DNA from: Aliivibrio wodanis
Lineage (GTDB): Bacteria > Pseudomonadota > Gammaproteobacteria > Enterobacterales > Vibrionaceae
Reading direction: 5' to 3'
NCBI GenBank assembly: GCA_000953695.1
Contig: LN554846.1
Location: 2,356,001 to 2,420,000, forward strand
DNA length: 64,000 nucleotides
A program made the position numbers and the translations under genes. The notes under the pieces were generated by a model that saw only the letters and a list, made by a program, of their open reading frames with translations, did not search any database and was not told where the DNA came from. This document shows, piece after piece, positions 44,337-54,289 of this stretch. How positions within the stretch are numbered: position 1 is the stretch's first letter; every line of letters starts with the position of its first letter.

Positions 44337-45860
44337 TTACAACTCCAGTGTTCGATATTTCTCTCGTAGATTATTACGAATAGCGATAGCCGTTAGGTTT
44401 AATCCAATAATAACAGTGACCAACAAAAAGGCCGTCGCGTACACAATAGGCCTTGCTGCTTCTACATTTGGGCTTTGGAAACCAACGTCATAAATATGAT
44501 ATCCAAGGTGCATAAATTTACGATCTAAATGCAAATAAGGCGCAACATTATCTACAGGTAAAGAAGGAGCTAATTTCACAACACCGACCAACATCAGTGG
44601 TGCCACCTCACCAGCAGCCCTTGCCACCGCTAATATCAACCCCGTCATGATCGCAGGGCTTGCCATAGGCACAACGATTTTCCACAAGGTTTCAAATTGA
44701 GTTGCCCCTAATGCTAATGAGCCATGGCGCACTGAACTTGGTATACGACTTAAACCTTCCTCTGTCGCCACAATAACAACAGGCAACGTTAAGATAGCCA
44801 ATGTCAGTGCCGACCATAATAAACCCGGCGTACCAAACGTTGGCGTAGGCAGTTGGGTTGAATAAAACAGCTGGTCAATCGTCCCACCCACCACATAAAC
44901 GAAAAAGCCTAAACCAAACACACCATAAACAATCGACGGCACACCAGCTAAGTTAATCACGGCAATACGGACTAGCCTTGTGAGCATATTTGGCTTTGCG
45001 TATTCATGTAAATAAATTGCCGCTATCACACCTAACGGCATCACAATAACTGACATTAACAAAACTAATAAAATGGTACCAAAAATCGCAGGAAACACCC
45101 CTCCTTCCGAGTTAGCTTCTCTTGGATTTTCACTAACAAAATCATACAATGCCCCAAGCCAATGTATGATTTTTTCTTGTAAAGACATTGCATTAGGGAA
45201 CCATATACCAAGTACATTATCACTATTTAATTGATAAATAGTGCCTTGCCCGTCTTTAAGTATCAGATAGCTATAATTTAGCTGCGTTAAAATAGAGTCC
45301 ACTTGCTGATTTAATAAACTCTCTTTTTTAACTTTCTCATTCTTGGATAAATCAGAGTTCGGTAAGTCATCAAGTAAACCATACAACTTATGTTGCTCTT
45401 GCTCTAACAGATCGACTTTAGCTTTTTCACTACGAACCCAAGATTCTGCTTGTTGACGAGTAAGTTCTAACCCATTAGACGTTTCTATGATGGTGCCAAA
45501 AAACTTACCATGCTGAAGCCTATCAACAACAACAAGAGCAGAAGGCTTACTTACTGATTGGATCTTATCTTGATCGATATTAATAAAATCAAACCCATAA
45601 ATATCTCGATTGCCTACCTTAATGATTAAACGCTCTTGATGCTCTGCATCTTTACCATGAAATTTTTCAACATCATACAATTGGCCGACAATAACCTTAC
45701 CATCTATTGTGTGCCATTCTTGTAGTGGTGTAGGCCAAAAATAAGAGAGCCCTTTCCAACCGATCAGTAATAGAATACCAAGCACAGAAATCATGCTGAT
45801 ACTCACAGAACCTGCAGTCAACCATATCCAAGGAGATCCAGATTTAATCCAATGTTTCAT
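44337..45860 (-). CDS. pstA: Phosphate ABC transporter permease PstA, enlarged
   Basis: The C-terminal 250 residues are the permease proper: [18 protein letters not shown] begins the MetI-type fold, and the cytosolic coupling loop [14 protein letters not shown] contacts PstB. At 507 residues it is about 210 longer than E. coli PstA (296). The extra part lies after the first helix (about residues 17-37) and runs to about 250; it contains a charged, probably coiled-coil stretch (near residues 130-185) and should face the periplasm. Similar long forms occur in other marine gammaproteobacteria. It is 23 bp after pstC. Confidence 0.95.
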   Translation of the reverse strand: MKHWIKSGSPWIWLTAGSVSISMISVLGILLLIGWKGLSYFWPTPLQEWHTIDGKVIVGQLYDVEKFHGKDAEHQERLIIKVGNRDIYGFDFINIDQDKIQSVSKPSALVVVDRLQHGKFFGTIIETSNGLELTRQQAESWVRSEKAKVDLLEQEQHKLYGLLDDLPNSDLSKNEKVKKESLLNQQVDSILTQLNYSYLILKDGQGTIYQLNSDNVLGIWFPNAMSLQEKIIHWLGALYDFVSENPREANSEGGVFPAIFGTILLVLLMSVIVMPLGVIAAIYLHEYAKPNMLTRLVRIAVINLAGVPSIVYGVFGLGFFVYVVGGTIDQLFYSTQLPTPTFGTPGLLWSALTLAILTLPVVIVATEEGLSRIPSSVRHGSLALGATQFETLWKIVVPMASPAIMTGLILAVARAAGEVAPLMLVGVVKLAPSLPVDNVAPYLHLDRKFMHLGYHIYDVGFQSPNVEAARPIVYATAFLLVTVIIGLNLTAIAIRNNLREKYRTLEL

Positions 45861-45883
45861 TATTCACCGTCATATCGACCAAC

Positions 45884-48097
45884 CTATAAACTGCGGTACT
45901 TTTCACGTAATCCTTGGCGTATCCATTCTGCCAATGAGTTAACGAAAAAAGTAAAAACAAATAATAAAAAGGCGGCTAAGAAAAGCATTCTAAAGTGAGT
46001 GCTACCCATTTCAGATTCTGGCATTTCAATCGCAATATTCGCAGCAAGAGTTCGCATACCTTCTAAAATATTGCCGTCCATAATAGGGGTGTTACCCGTT
46101 GCCATTAATACAATCATCGTTTCGCCTACCGCACGCCCTAATCCCATCATCACCGCAGAAAAAATACCAGGGCTTGCGGTCAACAAGACGACTTTAGTTA
46201 AGGTTTGCCATTGCGTCGCCCCTAATGCTAATGAGCCTTCAGATAAATGTTTAGGTACTGAAAAAATCGCATCTTCAGCAATAGTATAAATAGTAGGAAT
46301 AATAGCCGCTCCCATCGCGATCCCTACCACCAATGCATTACGTTGATCGTAGCCAACCCCCCGATCACCAAGAAAGTGTCGTAAATCCCCATCAAATAAC
46401 CAACTTTCAATCAAATAACCATATTGAAAAGTAAGATATCCAATTCCAATTAGCGCAGGAATAAGTAGAATTGCATGTTGGCCTCTAGGTAATTTCCTCA
46501 TGATATGAGCAGGTAAGATGTGCCAAATAAACGCAATAATGATCATACTCAAAGGGAAAAATACAAATAAACTAAAGACGGCAACTAAATTATTTTCAAC
46601 AATAGGGGCAAGCCAAATTCCTGCTAACAAACCAATAATCACCGTAGGTAATGCTTCCATTATTTCAATGGTTGGTTTGACATATCGACGAACATTGGCA
46701 GACATGAAATACGCGGTATAAATTGCACTACCAATGGCTATCGGACCTGCAAAAATTAACGCATAAAAGGCAGCTTTAAGGGTACCAAACGCCAGTGGCA
46801 TTAAACTGAATTTAGATTCAAAATCATCGTTAGCTGCAGTTGATTGCCAAATATAAGCCGGCTCAGGATATCCTTCATACCATATTTGTCCAAAGACAGA
46901 TTGCACACTGACCTCTGGGTGAGGGTTTGTTACTTCAAAACATTCCCACCCTTTTGGAGTCAAAACAATAAGCTTTTCTGCATTCGGTGGTTGAGTAACA
47001 GCAAGTACCTCATCATTAAATAAGTGCTGACGATAAAGCCTTTTTTCTGTCGTGGTATGAATAAGTGATAAATTCCCTTTTTCATCAATAACACTGACAC
47101 CTTTTCGATATACTTCTGGTGATAACTGCAAAATTGGCGCACCAAAATCAAAAGTACGGATCGGCGTTAATCGACGCTTTTCATCACTTATCGTATCAAA
47201 CCATTGGGACAATATGCCATTTTCAAACTGAACCAAAACCGAATGAGCCCCGGATAATAATGTCAGTTTTTGTGCTGATTCTTTTAACGGAATACGTTCA
47301 CGTAAATTGGCTTGATGATCTTTTAACATCCACACTTGAAGTTCATGCTGATACAACAAATACAAAAAATCATTATTAGGGGTTATCACCATTGAAAGTA
47401 ATACATCAATTTTATCTAAACCAGCTTGCTCAAATGTGATAGGAACTGCTTCCCATACCGTTTCTCCTGTCATTTGATTAACCACACTATCAAGCTCTAC
47501 ACCCAATAAACGTTCATCTTGTGTTTTAGCTAAAATAACGCCTTCTGTTGCGGTTAGGCTTAATGCTAATTGGGTTAATGCTTGCTGTTTTTCATCCACT
47601 TTAATCACAGGAAATGGCGCAAACTTTTCAACTAGAGGAATAAGTTGGCGATTACCTTTTGAATAATTGGTTTGAAAACCAATTTGGGCAAACTGAACCT
47701 GCCCTTTATCATCACCAAATGCAAACCAATCTTGGCTTTCAATCGTTGAGGTAAAGGCTGTTGCATTTTTAATGATTTGTTGCTCACTCACTAATTTTTT
47801 ATTAATGAGATCAATAAACTCAACACGCCCAGTATCATCAATACGATATGCCATTTTCCCTTGCTCATCAGAGCCTATTGCTAGCGTATTATCATGGTAA
47901 GAAACGTTATATTGAGAGAGAGGTTCAACACTCACGGATGTAAAAATAGGAGCAATAACCGCTAATAAATAAAAGCAAATAAGCATAAGAGCTGCGATGA
48001 TCCCTACGCCACTGGATTTCACCCACACACGCATAATCAGATCAACAACACGACGTTGTTTATCTCGAATTCTCTGATTAGGTTTGGCGTATGCCAT
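45884..48097 (-). CDS. pstC: Phosphate ABC transporter permease PstC, enlarged
   Basis: The permease core is the last 300 residues (from about 435: F-G-T-L-K-A-A-F-Y-A-L), with the coupling loop [12 protein letters not shown] and the G-R-A-V-G-E-T-M helix. At 737 residues it is more than twice E. coli PstC (319). After an N-terminal helix (about 33-53) comes an insert of about 380 residues, rich in beta-strand-like repeats such as L-A-I-G-S-D-E-Q-G, F-A-F-G-D-D-K-G and L-Y-L-L-Y-Q-H-E, which reads like a beta-propeller. It should lie in the periplasm. A PhoB-box-like site precedes the gene. Confidence 0.95.
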   Translation of the reverse strand: MAYAKPNQRIRDKQRRVVDLIMRVWVKSSGVGIIAALMLICFYLLAVIAPIFTSVSVEPLSQYNVSYHDNTLAIGSDEQGKMAYRIDDTGRVEFIDLINKKLVSEQQIIKNATAFTSTIESQDWFAFGDDKGQVQFAQIGFQTNYSKGNRQLIPLVEKFAPFPVIKVDEKQQALTQLALSLTATEGVILAKTQDERLLGVELDSVVNQMTGETVWEAVPITFEQAGLDKIDVLLSMVITPNNDFLYLLYQHELQVWMLKDHQANLRERIPLKESAQKLTLLSGAHSVLVQFENGILSQWFDTISDEKRRLTPIRTFDFGAPILQLSPEVYRKGVSVIDEKGNLSLIHTTTEKRLYRQHLFNDEVLAVTQPPNAEKLIVLTPKGWECFEVTNPHPEVSVQSVFGQIWYEGYPEPAYIWQSTAANDDFESKFSLMPLAFGTLKAAFYALIFAGPIAIGSAIYTAYFMSANVRRYVKPTIEIMEALPTVIIGLLAGIWLAPIVENNLVAVFSLFVFFPLSMIIIAFIWHILPAHIMRKLPRGQHAILLIPALIGIGYLTFQYGYLIESWLFDGDLRHFLGDRGVGYDQRNALVVGIAMGAAIIPTIYTIAEDAIFSVPKHLSEGSLALGATQWQTLTKVVLLTASPGIFSAVMMGLGRAVGETMIVLMATGNTPIMDGNILEGMRTLAANIAIEMPESEMGSTHFRMLFLAAFLLFVFTFFVNSLAEWIRQGLREKYRSL

Positions 48098-48153
48098 GAT
48101 GGATTAACCTCTGTGCTTAATTATTGATAGCCATTTTATATTTCATTATGTGA

Positions 48154-48171
48154 GTGACACTATAATGACAG
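48154..48171 (-). promoter_or_regulatory. PhoB box between pstS and pstC
   Basis: On the minus strand the site reads CTGTCAT-TATA-GTGTCAC, two PhoB half-sites with 11-bp periodicity, nearly the textbook Pho box. TATAAA at 48135-48140 could serve as its -10. It starts right after the pstS stop and is about 57 bp before the pstC start. Confidence 0.75.
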
Positions 48172-48172
48172 T

Positions 48173-49162
48173 TTAGTGTAAATCTAATTTGGATAATTCT
48201 TGTAAAACAAATCGCTCAGATAGTGCAATATACCCGTCTTGCTCTACTCTTTTTTGTCCATTAGCAGAAAGCATATAACGAATAAACTCTGCTTCTAAAG
48301 GCTTAAGCTTTGCTGTTGGCGGCTTATTTATATAGATATATAAGAAGCGAGCTAAGGGATATTTACCACTGGTTATATTATCCGTTGTTGGCTCAATGTA
48401 ATCTGTTCCTTCTTTACTGATGGGCAATAATTTCACTCCAGACATTTGATAACCAACGCCTGAATAACCAATACCATTAACAGAAGCGGAAATGCCTTGA
48501 ACCACTGAAGCAGAGCCCGGCTGCTCATTAACATTGACCTTAAAATCTCCGTCACACAGTGCATTATTTTTAAAATAACCATAAGTACCAGAAACTGAAT
48601 TACGACCAAACAGTTGAATTTGATGCGTAGCCCAACGAGCCTTGATTCCTAAATCTTTCCACCGATTAATCGGTTTTAACGCACCACAACGTAATGTGGC
48701 TGAAAATATGGCATCAAGTTGAATAAAGTCTAACCCTTTAATGGGGTTATCCTGATGAACAAAAATTCCGAGGGCATCAATAGCAACTCGGATTTCAGTA
48801 GGTGGGTAACCAAATTGTCGTTCAAAAGCGGCTTTTTCACTTTGCCGCATTCGCCGACTCATTGGCCCAAATTGTGCCGTACTTTCAATAAGAGCAGGAG
48901 GAGCGGTTGATGACCCTGATGCTTGAATTTGAATATTAACTCTGGGATAGATCCGTTGAAAATCTTCCGCCCAAAGTGTCATCATATTTGCGAGAGTATC
49001 AGAACCGATGGAAGACAAATTACCAGAGATACCAGACACACGCTCATAATGAGCTAACTTTCCATCATAAGAATAGGCATTATGTATAAACCCAAACCAA
49101 AGTAATCCTACAGGGATCAAACCCCGTAGCCATCTTTGTTGTTTGCTAGACATAATGTTCAT
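48173..49162 (-). CDS. pstS: Phosphate-binding periplasmic protein (PstS-like)
   Basis: This 329-residue substrate-binding protein has a signal peptide (basic L-R-G-L, hydrophobic stretch, cleavage near N-A-Y-S-Y). Phosphate-site motifs include I-G-S-D-T-L-A-N and Q-A-S-G-S-S-T-A-P, and N-S-V-S-G-T-Y-G-Y further on. Two ATGs lie three codons apart; the first, at 49162, is used. It sits between phoR (6-bp gap) and pstC, so one transcript from phoB can supply the sensor system and the binding protein together. No lipobox is seen. Confidence 0.9.
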   Translation of the reverse strand: MNIMSSKQQRWLRGLIPVGLLWFGFIHNAYSYDGKLAHYERVSGISGNLSSIGSDTLANMMTLWAEDFQRIYPRVNIQIQASGSSTAPPALIESTAQFGPMSRRMRQSEKAAFERQFGYPPTEIRVAIDALGIFVHQDNPIKGLDFIQLDAIFSATLRCGALKPINRWKDLGIKARWATHQIQLFGRNSVSGTYGYFKNNALCDGDFKVNVNEQPGSASVVQGISASVNGIGYSGVGYQMSGVKLLPISKEGTDYIEPTTDNITSGKYPLARFLYIYINKPPTAKLKPLEAEFIRYMLSANGQKRVEQDGYIALSERFVLQELSKLDLH

Positions 49163-49168
49163 GAGGCC

Positions 49169-50467
49169 CTATTTTAATATCAATTTCTTTGGAAGAACAA
49201 ATGAGAAGGTGCTACCTTTGCCCAATTGACTCTGAATTTCTAATTGTGAATCGTGATGACTAAGTGCATGTTTTACAATGGCAAGACCAAGACCACTCCC
49301 GCCCGTATCTCTTGAACGCGCTTTATCTACCCGATAAAAGCGCTCTGTTAAACGAGGGATGTGCTGTGGCTCAATTCCTTGACCAGAATCCGTTACCGTT
49401 AAAAGTGCGCCAGATTGTGCTTTTTTCCACTCAACCATAATCTCTGCGCCATCAGTAGTATGCTTAACCGCGTTATACACTAAGTTTGAAATCGCACTGC
49501 GTAATTGGTCTTCATCACCTTGCACTTTAAGATCATGATCTATATTAAAGGTTACTTTGTGATTTCTATTCCCACTTAACGCGATCGCTTCTTTTTCTAA
49601 AATATCTAACATGCATGGCACATCGACACGATCTTCTAACATTGAGGTTGCAGCCGCTTCTATTTTTGATAACGTAAGTAGCTGCTCAACTAAACCTTCC
49701 ATTCGAGACAATTGCTCAGTCATCACACCATGCGCTCGATTCCACATTGGTCCAACAAGCATCTCAGGATCTTCTGACATTTCTAGATAACCACGAAGTA
49801 CCGTCATAGGGGTTCGTAATTCATGAGACACGTTAGCAAAGAAGTTACGGCGCATTCCCTCTAATTGCTTAATTTGGGTAACATCGCGCACCACCATTAA
49901 ATATTCACCTTCACTGTACGGCACAATACGGATCTCAAGTGTCTTATCTGTGTTAATTGGTGAGGGCATATCTAATGGAATATCAAAATGCTGAGCCATT
50001 AAATATTGAACAAAATCAGGTGTGCGGATCAAATTAGTAATCGGCTGTCCTGAATCACTAGGCCAACGAAAACCCAGTAAAGATTGTGCTAAGGTGTTAC
50101 ACCACACAATATTACCTTCATGACGAAAAACCACCACCGCATCAGGCAGCGCTTCAGCCCCTTGCCTAAAACGACGAATTAACGTTGATAATTCTTTACG
50201 ACGCTTTTTATGTCTTTTTTGTAAACGATAAGTCTCATCAAAAATAGGTTCCCAACTTCCTGAAGCAGAGGGAGGCGTTGCCTTACGCCCTTCATGCAAC
50301 CAATGAGACATTTTAATTTGGTTATGCAAATGCCAAATTAATAAAATAAATGAAGCAATAAACAACAATGGCCATAACGCATCAAACAGATACCCAACAA
50401 TAACCCAAGGTACATAGAAAAAAGCCAGTTCACCTACCATTTTTTTCCATGAAAGACGTTCAACCAT
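49169..50467 (-). CDS. phoR: Phosphate regulon sensor histidine kinase PhoR
   Basis: PhoR autophosphorylates and phosphorylates PhoB at low phosphate, and dephosphorylates it otherwise. It is 432 residues (E. coli 431). Two close helices (about residues 14-46) give a minimal periplasmic loop, followed by a charged linker, a PAS domain (about 100-200), the H-box [12 protein letters not shown] with His215, and the ATPase domain with N-L-V-Y-N-A-V-K-H (N box), D-S-G-Q-G-I and G-G-S-G-L-G-L-A-I. Start is 32 bp after phoB. Confidence 0.97.
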   Translation of the reverse strand: MVERLSWKKMVGELAFFYVPWVIVGYLFDALWPLLFIASFILLIWHLHNQIKMSHWLHEGRKATPPSASGSWEPIFDETYRLQKRHKKRRKELSTLIRRFRQGAEALPDAVVVFRHEGNIVWCNTLAQSLLGFRWPSDSGQPITNLIRTPDFVQYLMAQHFDIPLDMPSPINTDKTLEIRIVPYSEGEYLMVVRDVTQIKQLEGMRRNFFANVSHELRTPMTVLRGYLEMSEDPEMLVGPMWNRAHGVMTEQLSRMEGLVEQLLTLSKIEAAATSMLEDRVDVPCMLDILEKEAIALSGNRNHKVTFNIDHDLKVQGDEDQLRSAISNLVYNAVKHTTDGAEIMVEWKKAQSGALLTVTDSGQGIEPQHIPRLTERFYRVDKARSRDTGGSGLGLAIVKHALSHHDSQLEIQSQLGKGSTFSFVLPKKLILK

Positions 50468-50499
50468 GTATTTTATCCTTCACTTATAGTTATTATGAT

Positions 50500-51192
50500 T
50501 TACGACATTTGAACAGAGAAACGGTAACCGGCACCACGAACCGTTTGAACTAAACGATCATGGCCTTCTGTCTCTAGTGCTTTACGTAAACGACGAATAT
50601 GAACATCTACCGTACGATCTTCTACGTAGACATTAGTACCCCACACGTTATTCAATAGCTGTTCACGGCTATAAACACGTTCTTGATGCGTCATAAAGAA
50701 ATGCAGCATTTTAAATTCAGTTGGCCCCATATCTAACGGCTTATCATTCGCTGTGACACGATGAGAAACAGGGTCTAATTTCAAACCTTGTACATCAATC
50801 AATTCTTCAACAGACGTAGGTGATACACGACGAATTACCGCTTTTAAACGCGCCATTAATTCTTTTGGTGAGAATGGTTTAGTTATGTAATCGTCCGCAC
50901 CCACTTCAAGACCTCGAACTTTATCTTCTTCTTCACCACGAGCGGTTAACATTACCACTGGGATCTTTTTAGTGAACTCATCACGCTTAAGGTGTTTGAT
51001 CAAATTGATGCCTGAGCCACCTGGCAACATCCAATCCAACAAAATTAAATCAGGGTAAGGTTCGCAGAGTAAACCAAGCGCAGTATCATAATCTTCTGCT
51101 TCAATTGGTTCATAGCCTTTCTGCTCTAAAACAAAGCACAGCATTTCACGAATTGGGGCTTCATCTTCTACGACAAGGATCCTTCTAGACAT
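50500..51192 (-). CDS. phoB: Phosphate regulon response regulator PhoB
   Basis: PhoB activates the Pho regulon by binding Pho boxes. It is 230 residues (E. coli 229). The receiver domain (1-120) has phosphoacceptor Asp53 in L-L-D-W-M-L-P-G, the acidic pair E-D at 9-11, and Lys in T-K-P-F-S. The OmpR-type winged helix follows (about 130-228; [12 protein letters not shown] recognition helix). A Pho box lies about 55 bp upstream, so the gene should be autoregulated. Confidence 0.98.
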   Translation of the reverse strand: MSRRILVVEDEAPIREMLCFVLEQKGYEPIEAEDYDTALGLLCEPYPDLILLDWMLPGGSGINLIKHLKRDEFTKKIPVVMLTARGEEEDKVRGLEVGADDYITKPFSPKELMARLKAVIRRVSPTSVEELIDVQGLKLDPVSHRVTANDKPLDMGPTEFKMLHFFMTHQERVYSREQLLNNVWGTNVYVEDRTVDVHIRRLRKALETEGHDRLVQTVRGAGYRFSVQMS

Positions 51193-51244
51193 TATCTTTT
51201 ACCTAAGTTAACCAACAAAAATGTGTGACGCTATTATTAAAGGT

Positions 51245-51266
51245 AATTATGACACTTTTGTGACCA
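51245..51266 (-). promoter_or_regulatory. PhoB box upstream of phoB
   Basis: On the minus strand two 11-bp units read TGGTCAC-AAAA and GTGTCAT-AATT, close to the consensus CTGTCAT plus an A/T spacer. A/T-rich AATAAT at 51233-51238 could be the -10. The site is 53 bp before the phoB ATG and also lies between phoB and the divergent rdgC. Confidence 0.65.
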
Positions 51267-51404
51267 TTGAAAAGAAAACTTCATAATTTAATCATTGATT
51301 TTCAACCTTATAGAGATTTCCCCAAAATCCCGAAAACTCTACAAGCATAATGCGTCAAAATCTCCTATCATAAGCGCACTTAAAAAAGACAGGAATTCAA
51401 CAGC

Positions 51405-52319
51405 ATGATGTGGTTTAAAAATTGTTTAATTTATCGTTTTACAAAAGAAGTTGACCTCAATCCTGAGCAACTTGAAAAACAACTGAACGATTTTCGTTTC
51501 ACACCTTGTGGCAGCCAAGATATGCAAAAGTTTGGCTGGGTAACTGCAATGGGCCGTCATGGTGATATGCTGACTCACGTAGCAAGCAAAAATATTCTTA
51601 TCTGTGCTAAGAAAGAAGAAAAAATGTTGCCAGCGTCAGTGATTAAAGAATCAATGAACGCAAAAATTGATGCCATGGAACTTGAGCAAGGTCGCCCTCT
51701 TAAGAAAAAAGAAAAAGACTCTATCAAAGATGACATCGTGATTGATCTTCTTCCACGAGCATTCAGCAAGCATCAACAAACCTATGCCTTAATCTTGCCT
51801 GAATCTGGCTTTATTATTGTTGATGCGGGTAGCTATAAGAAAGCAGAAGATGTATTGGCTCTGCTTCGTAAATCTATCGGCAGCTTACCTGTTGTTCCTC
51901 TTACTTCAACGCAACCTATTGAAAATGCATTAACCGAATGGGTTAAAACAGGCACGACTCCTCAAGGTTTTGAGATGGGTGAAGAAGCGGAACTAAAAGC
52001 AATTTTAGAAGATGGCGGCGTGATCCGTTGTAAGCAGCAAGAATTAGTATGTGATGAGATCCATGCTCATATTGATGCAAACAAAGTCGTGACTAAATTA
52101 GCGCTAACTTGGCAAGACCGTTTAGAGTTTATCCTTGCCGATGACCTATCGCTAAAACGCCTAAAATTCAGTGATGACATTAAAGACCAAAACGAAGATA
52201 TTGGTTTTGAAGATAAAGCAGCACGTTTTGATGCTGATTTCTCTCTAATGAGCTCTGAGCTTGATGCTCTGCTTCCTGATCTATTCAAAGCACTTGGTGG
52301 CATTGAAGAGAAAGAGTAA
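51405..52319 (+). CDS. rdgC: Recombination-associated protein RdgC
   Basis: RdgC is a nucleoid-associated ring-shaped DNA-binding dimer that limits RecA filament formation. It is 304 residues (E. coli 303), begins [11 protein letters not shown] and has F-x-P-C-G-x-x-D and the later [12 protein letters not shown] motif. The first of two adjacent ATGs is used because an AGGA lies about 10 nt upstream. It is divergent from phoB. Confidence 0.96.
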   Translation: MMWFKNCLIYRFTKEVDLNPEQLEKQLNDFRFTPCGSQDMQKFGWVTAMGRHGDMLTHVASKNILICAKKEEKMLPASVIKESMNAKIDAMELEQGRPLKKKEKDSIKDDIVIDLLPRAFSKHQQTYALILPESGFIIVDAGSYKKAEDVLALLRKSIGSLPVVPLTSTQPIENALTEWVKTGTTPQGFEMGEEAELKAILEDGGVIRCKQQELVCDEIHAHIDANKVVTKLALTWQDRLEFILADDLSLKRLKFSDDIKDQNEDIGFEDKAARFDADFSLMSSELDALLPDLFKALGGIEEKE

Positions 52320-52320
52320 G

Positions 52321-52400
52321 ACGATACGCTTCGCGTCTAGATACTATAAAAGCAATATACTTACCTGCTCTTATAGTTTCTAGTTAGCGTAGCGTATAGT
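52321..52400. repeat. 80-bp imperfect palindrome after rdgC
   Basis: Outer arms ACgATACGCT (52321-52330) and AGCGTATaGT (52391-52400) pair with one mismatch. Inner arms at 52337-52354 and 52366-52383 (CTAGATACTATAAAAGCA against TGCTCTTATAGTTTCTAG) match at 16 of 18 positions. No T-run follows. The shape suggests a dispersed palindromic repeat or an RNA stem after rdgC; I have no second copy in this window. Confidence 0.55.
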
Positions 52401-52544
52401 TCCTAGGCCAATACCCCTATAAAATACAAGTTCAATCTTGCTAATCCCTAGCACTTCCCTCACTTTCCATGTAAAATCCGGCCTCCTTCATATCCACGTG
52501 ATATGACCTGACCTGAGATCAGAATACAACATTGGGAAGCAATC

Positions 52545-53936
52545 ATGTTTAAGCCAGAACTACTTTCGCCTGCGGGCAGCCTTAAAAATATGCGTTATGC
52601 GTTTGCCTACGGTGCAGATGCAGTTTATGCAGGCCAGCCACGTTACAGCCTTCGTGTTCGTAACAACGAATTCAACCATGAAAACCTAGAAATCGGCATT
52701 AACGAAGCGCACGCGCAAGGTAAAAAACTGTATGTGGTATGTAATATCCAACCACATAACTCAAAGTTAAAAACCTTCATTCGTGATCTAGAGCCAATCG
52801 TTGCTATGGGCCCTGACGCATTAATCATGTCAGATCCTGGTTTAATCATGATGGTTCGTGAAGCTTTCCCTGAAGTAGTTATTCACCTGTCAGTTCAAGC
52901 TAACGCCGTTAACTGGGCGACAGTGAAATTCTGGTCTACTCAAGGTGTTGAGCGTGTGATCTTATCTCGTGAATTATCACTAGAAGAAATTGAAGAGATC
53001 CGTGAACACTGTCCTGATACAGAACTAGAAATTTTTGTACACGGTGCATTATGCATGGCGTACTCTGGTCGCTGCTTGCTTTCTGGTTACATGAACAAGC
53101 GTGATCCAAACCAAGGTACATGTACTAATGCATGTCGTTGGGAATACAAAGCTGAAGAAGCAAAAGAAGACGAAAACGGTCAAATCGTTGAAGCTAATCC
53201 AACGGGTGTTGAGATCCAAGATGTGGAAGTTCAAGAAGAGCGCCCAGACAACACACTAGGTCTAGGCAAACCAACGGATGAAGTAGTTCTTCTTTCTGAA
53301 GCACACCGCCCTGAAGAGAAAATGGCAGCATTTGAAGACGAGCATGGTACTTACATCATGAACTCTAAAGATCTTCGTGCTATCCAGCACGTAGAGCGCC
53401 TAACTAAAATGGGCGTTCACTCTCTTAAAATCGAAGGTCGTACTAAGTCTTTCTACTACTGTGCTCGTACTGCTCAAGTTTATCGTAAAGCGATTGATGA
53501 TGCCGTTGCTGGTAAACCATTTGATGAAAGCCTAATGGGTACGCTAGAGAGCCTAGCTCACCGTGGTTACACTGAAGGTTTCCTACGTCGTCATACACAT
53601 GATACGTATCAAAACTACGATTACGGTTACTCTATCTCTGACTCTCAACAGTTTGTTGGTGAATTCACAGGTAAACGTCGTGGTGATTTAGCGGAAGTTG
53701 ATGTTAAAAACAAATTCCTTGTGGGTGATTCAGTTGAGATCATGACACCACAAGGTAACTTAACATTGACGCTAGAAGTGATGGAAAACCGTAAGAGTGA
53801 AGCAGTAGATGCAGCAAAAGGCAACGGCCACTTTGTATTCATCCCTGTTCCTGCAAACGTTGATTTAGAATATGCACTTCTAATGCGTAACTTACACACG
53901 GGTGAAGATACTCGTAATCCACACGGCAGTAAGTAA
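52545..53936 (+). CDS. trhP: tRNA 5-hydroxyuridine modification protein TrhP (YegQ, peptidase U32 family)
   Basis: TrhP, a U32-family protein, helps make 5-hydroxyuridine at position 34 of several tRNAs through a prephenate-dependent route. It is 463 residues (E. coli 453). The family motif E-I-F-V-H-G-A-L-C-M-A-Y-S-G-R-C lies near residue 165, and further Cys residues (T-C-T-N-A-C-R-W) fit an iron-sulfur site. An acidic low-complexity insert (about 205-255) follows. Codon use is biased to preferred codons. The stop overlaps the start of the next gene, a ferredoxin (TAATG). Confidence 0.93.
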   Translation: MFKPELLSPAGSLKNMRYAFAYGADAVYAGQPRYSLRVRNNEFNHENLEIGINEAHAQGKKLYVVCNIQPHNSKLKTFIRDLEPIVAMGPDALIMSDPGLIMMVREAFPEVVIHLSVQANAVNWATVKFWSTQGVERVILSRELSLEEIEEIREHCPDTELEIFVHGALCMAYSGRCLLSGYMNKRDPNQGTCTNACRWEYKAEEAKEDENGQIVEANPTGVEIQDVEVQEERPDNTLGLGKPTDEVVLLSEAHRPEEKMAAFEDEHGTYIMNSKDLRAIQHVERLTKMGVHSLKIEGRTKSFYYCARTAQVYRKAIDDAVAGKPFDESLMGTLESLAHRGYTEGFLRRHTHDTYQNYDYGYSISDSQQFVGEFTGKRRGDLAEVDVKNKFLVGDSVEIMTPQGNLTLTLEVMENRKSEAVDAAKGNGHFVFIPVPANVDLEYALLMRNLHTGEDTRNPHGSK

Positions 53937-54190
53937 TGGCGTTATTGATCAATAAAAAATGCATCAACTGTGATATGTGTGATCCTGAGTGTCCCAACGA
54001 AGCGATCACCATGGGCGATAAGATCTACGAAATTAATCCAGATCTCTGTACTGAATGTAAAGGCCATTACGATGTTCCTACTTGTCAGTCAGTTTGCCCA
54101 ATCAACAATTGTGTCGTTTCCGATCCAAACAACGTAGAAACAGAAGAAGAGCTATTAGAAAAATTCGTTAAGCTTCAAGGTCTAGCGTAA
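53936..54190 (+). CDS. yfhL: YfhL-type 2[4Fe-4S] ferredoxin
   Basis: The 84-residue protein has two cluster motifs: C-I-N-C-D-M-C-D-P-E-C-P near the N-terminus and C-T-E-C followed by a short insert and C-Q-S-V-C-P, typical of the Alvin-type ferredoxins with a C-terminal helix. It is a small cytosolic electron carrier. Its ATG overlaps the trhP stop by one base, so it is translated with trhP, and an electron-donor role for that tRNA-modifying protein is a reasonable inference. In E. coli the two genes are apart. Confidence 0.95.
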   Translation: MALLINKKCINCDMCDPECPNEAITMGDKIYEINPDLCTECKGHYDVPTCQSVCPINNCVVSDPNNVETEEELLEKFVKLQGLA

Positions 54191-54220
54191 TAATCTCTAA
54201 TCACCTAAACTGATTCAATT

Positions 54221-54258
54221 AAAAACGCCCAGCGATATCACTATCTCTGGGCGTTTTT
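54221..54258. terminator. Bidirectional terminator after yfhL
   Basis: A perfect 12-bp stem (AAAAACGCCCAG / CTGGGCGTTTTT) with a 14-nt loop has A- and T-runs on both sides and lies between two convergent genes. Confidence 0.85.
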
Positions 54259-54289
54259 GTATCGATTTACAAAGTAAGTAGCTAACAGC

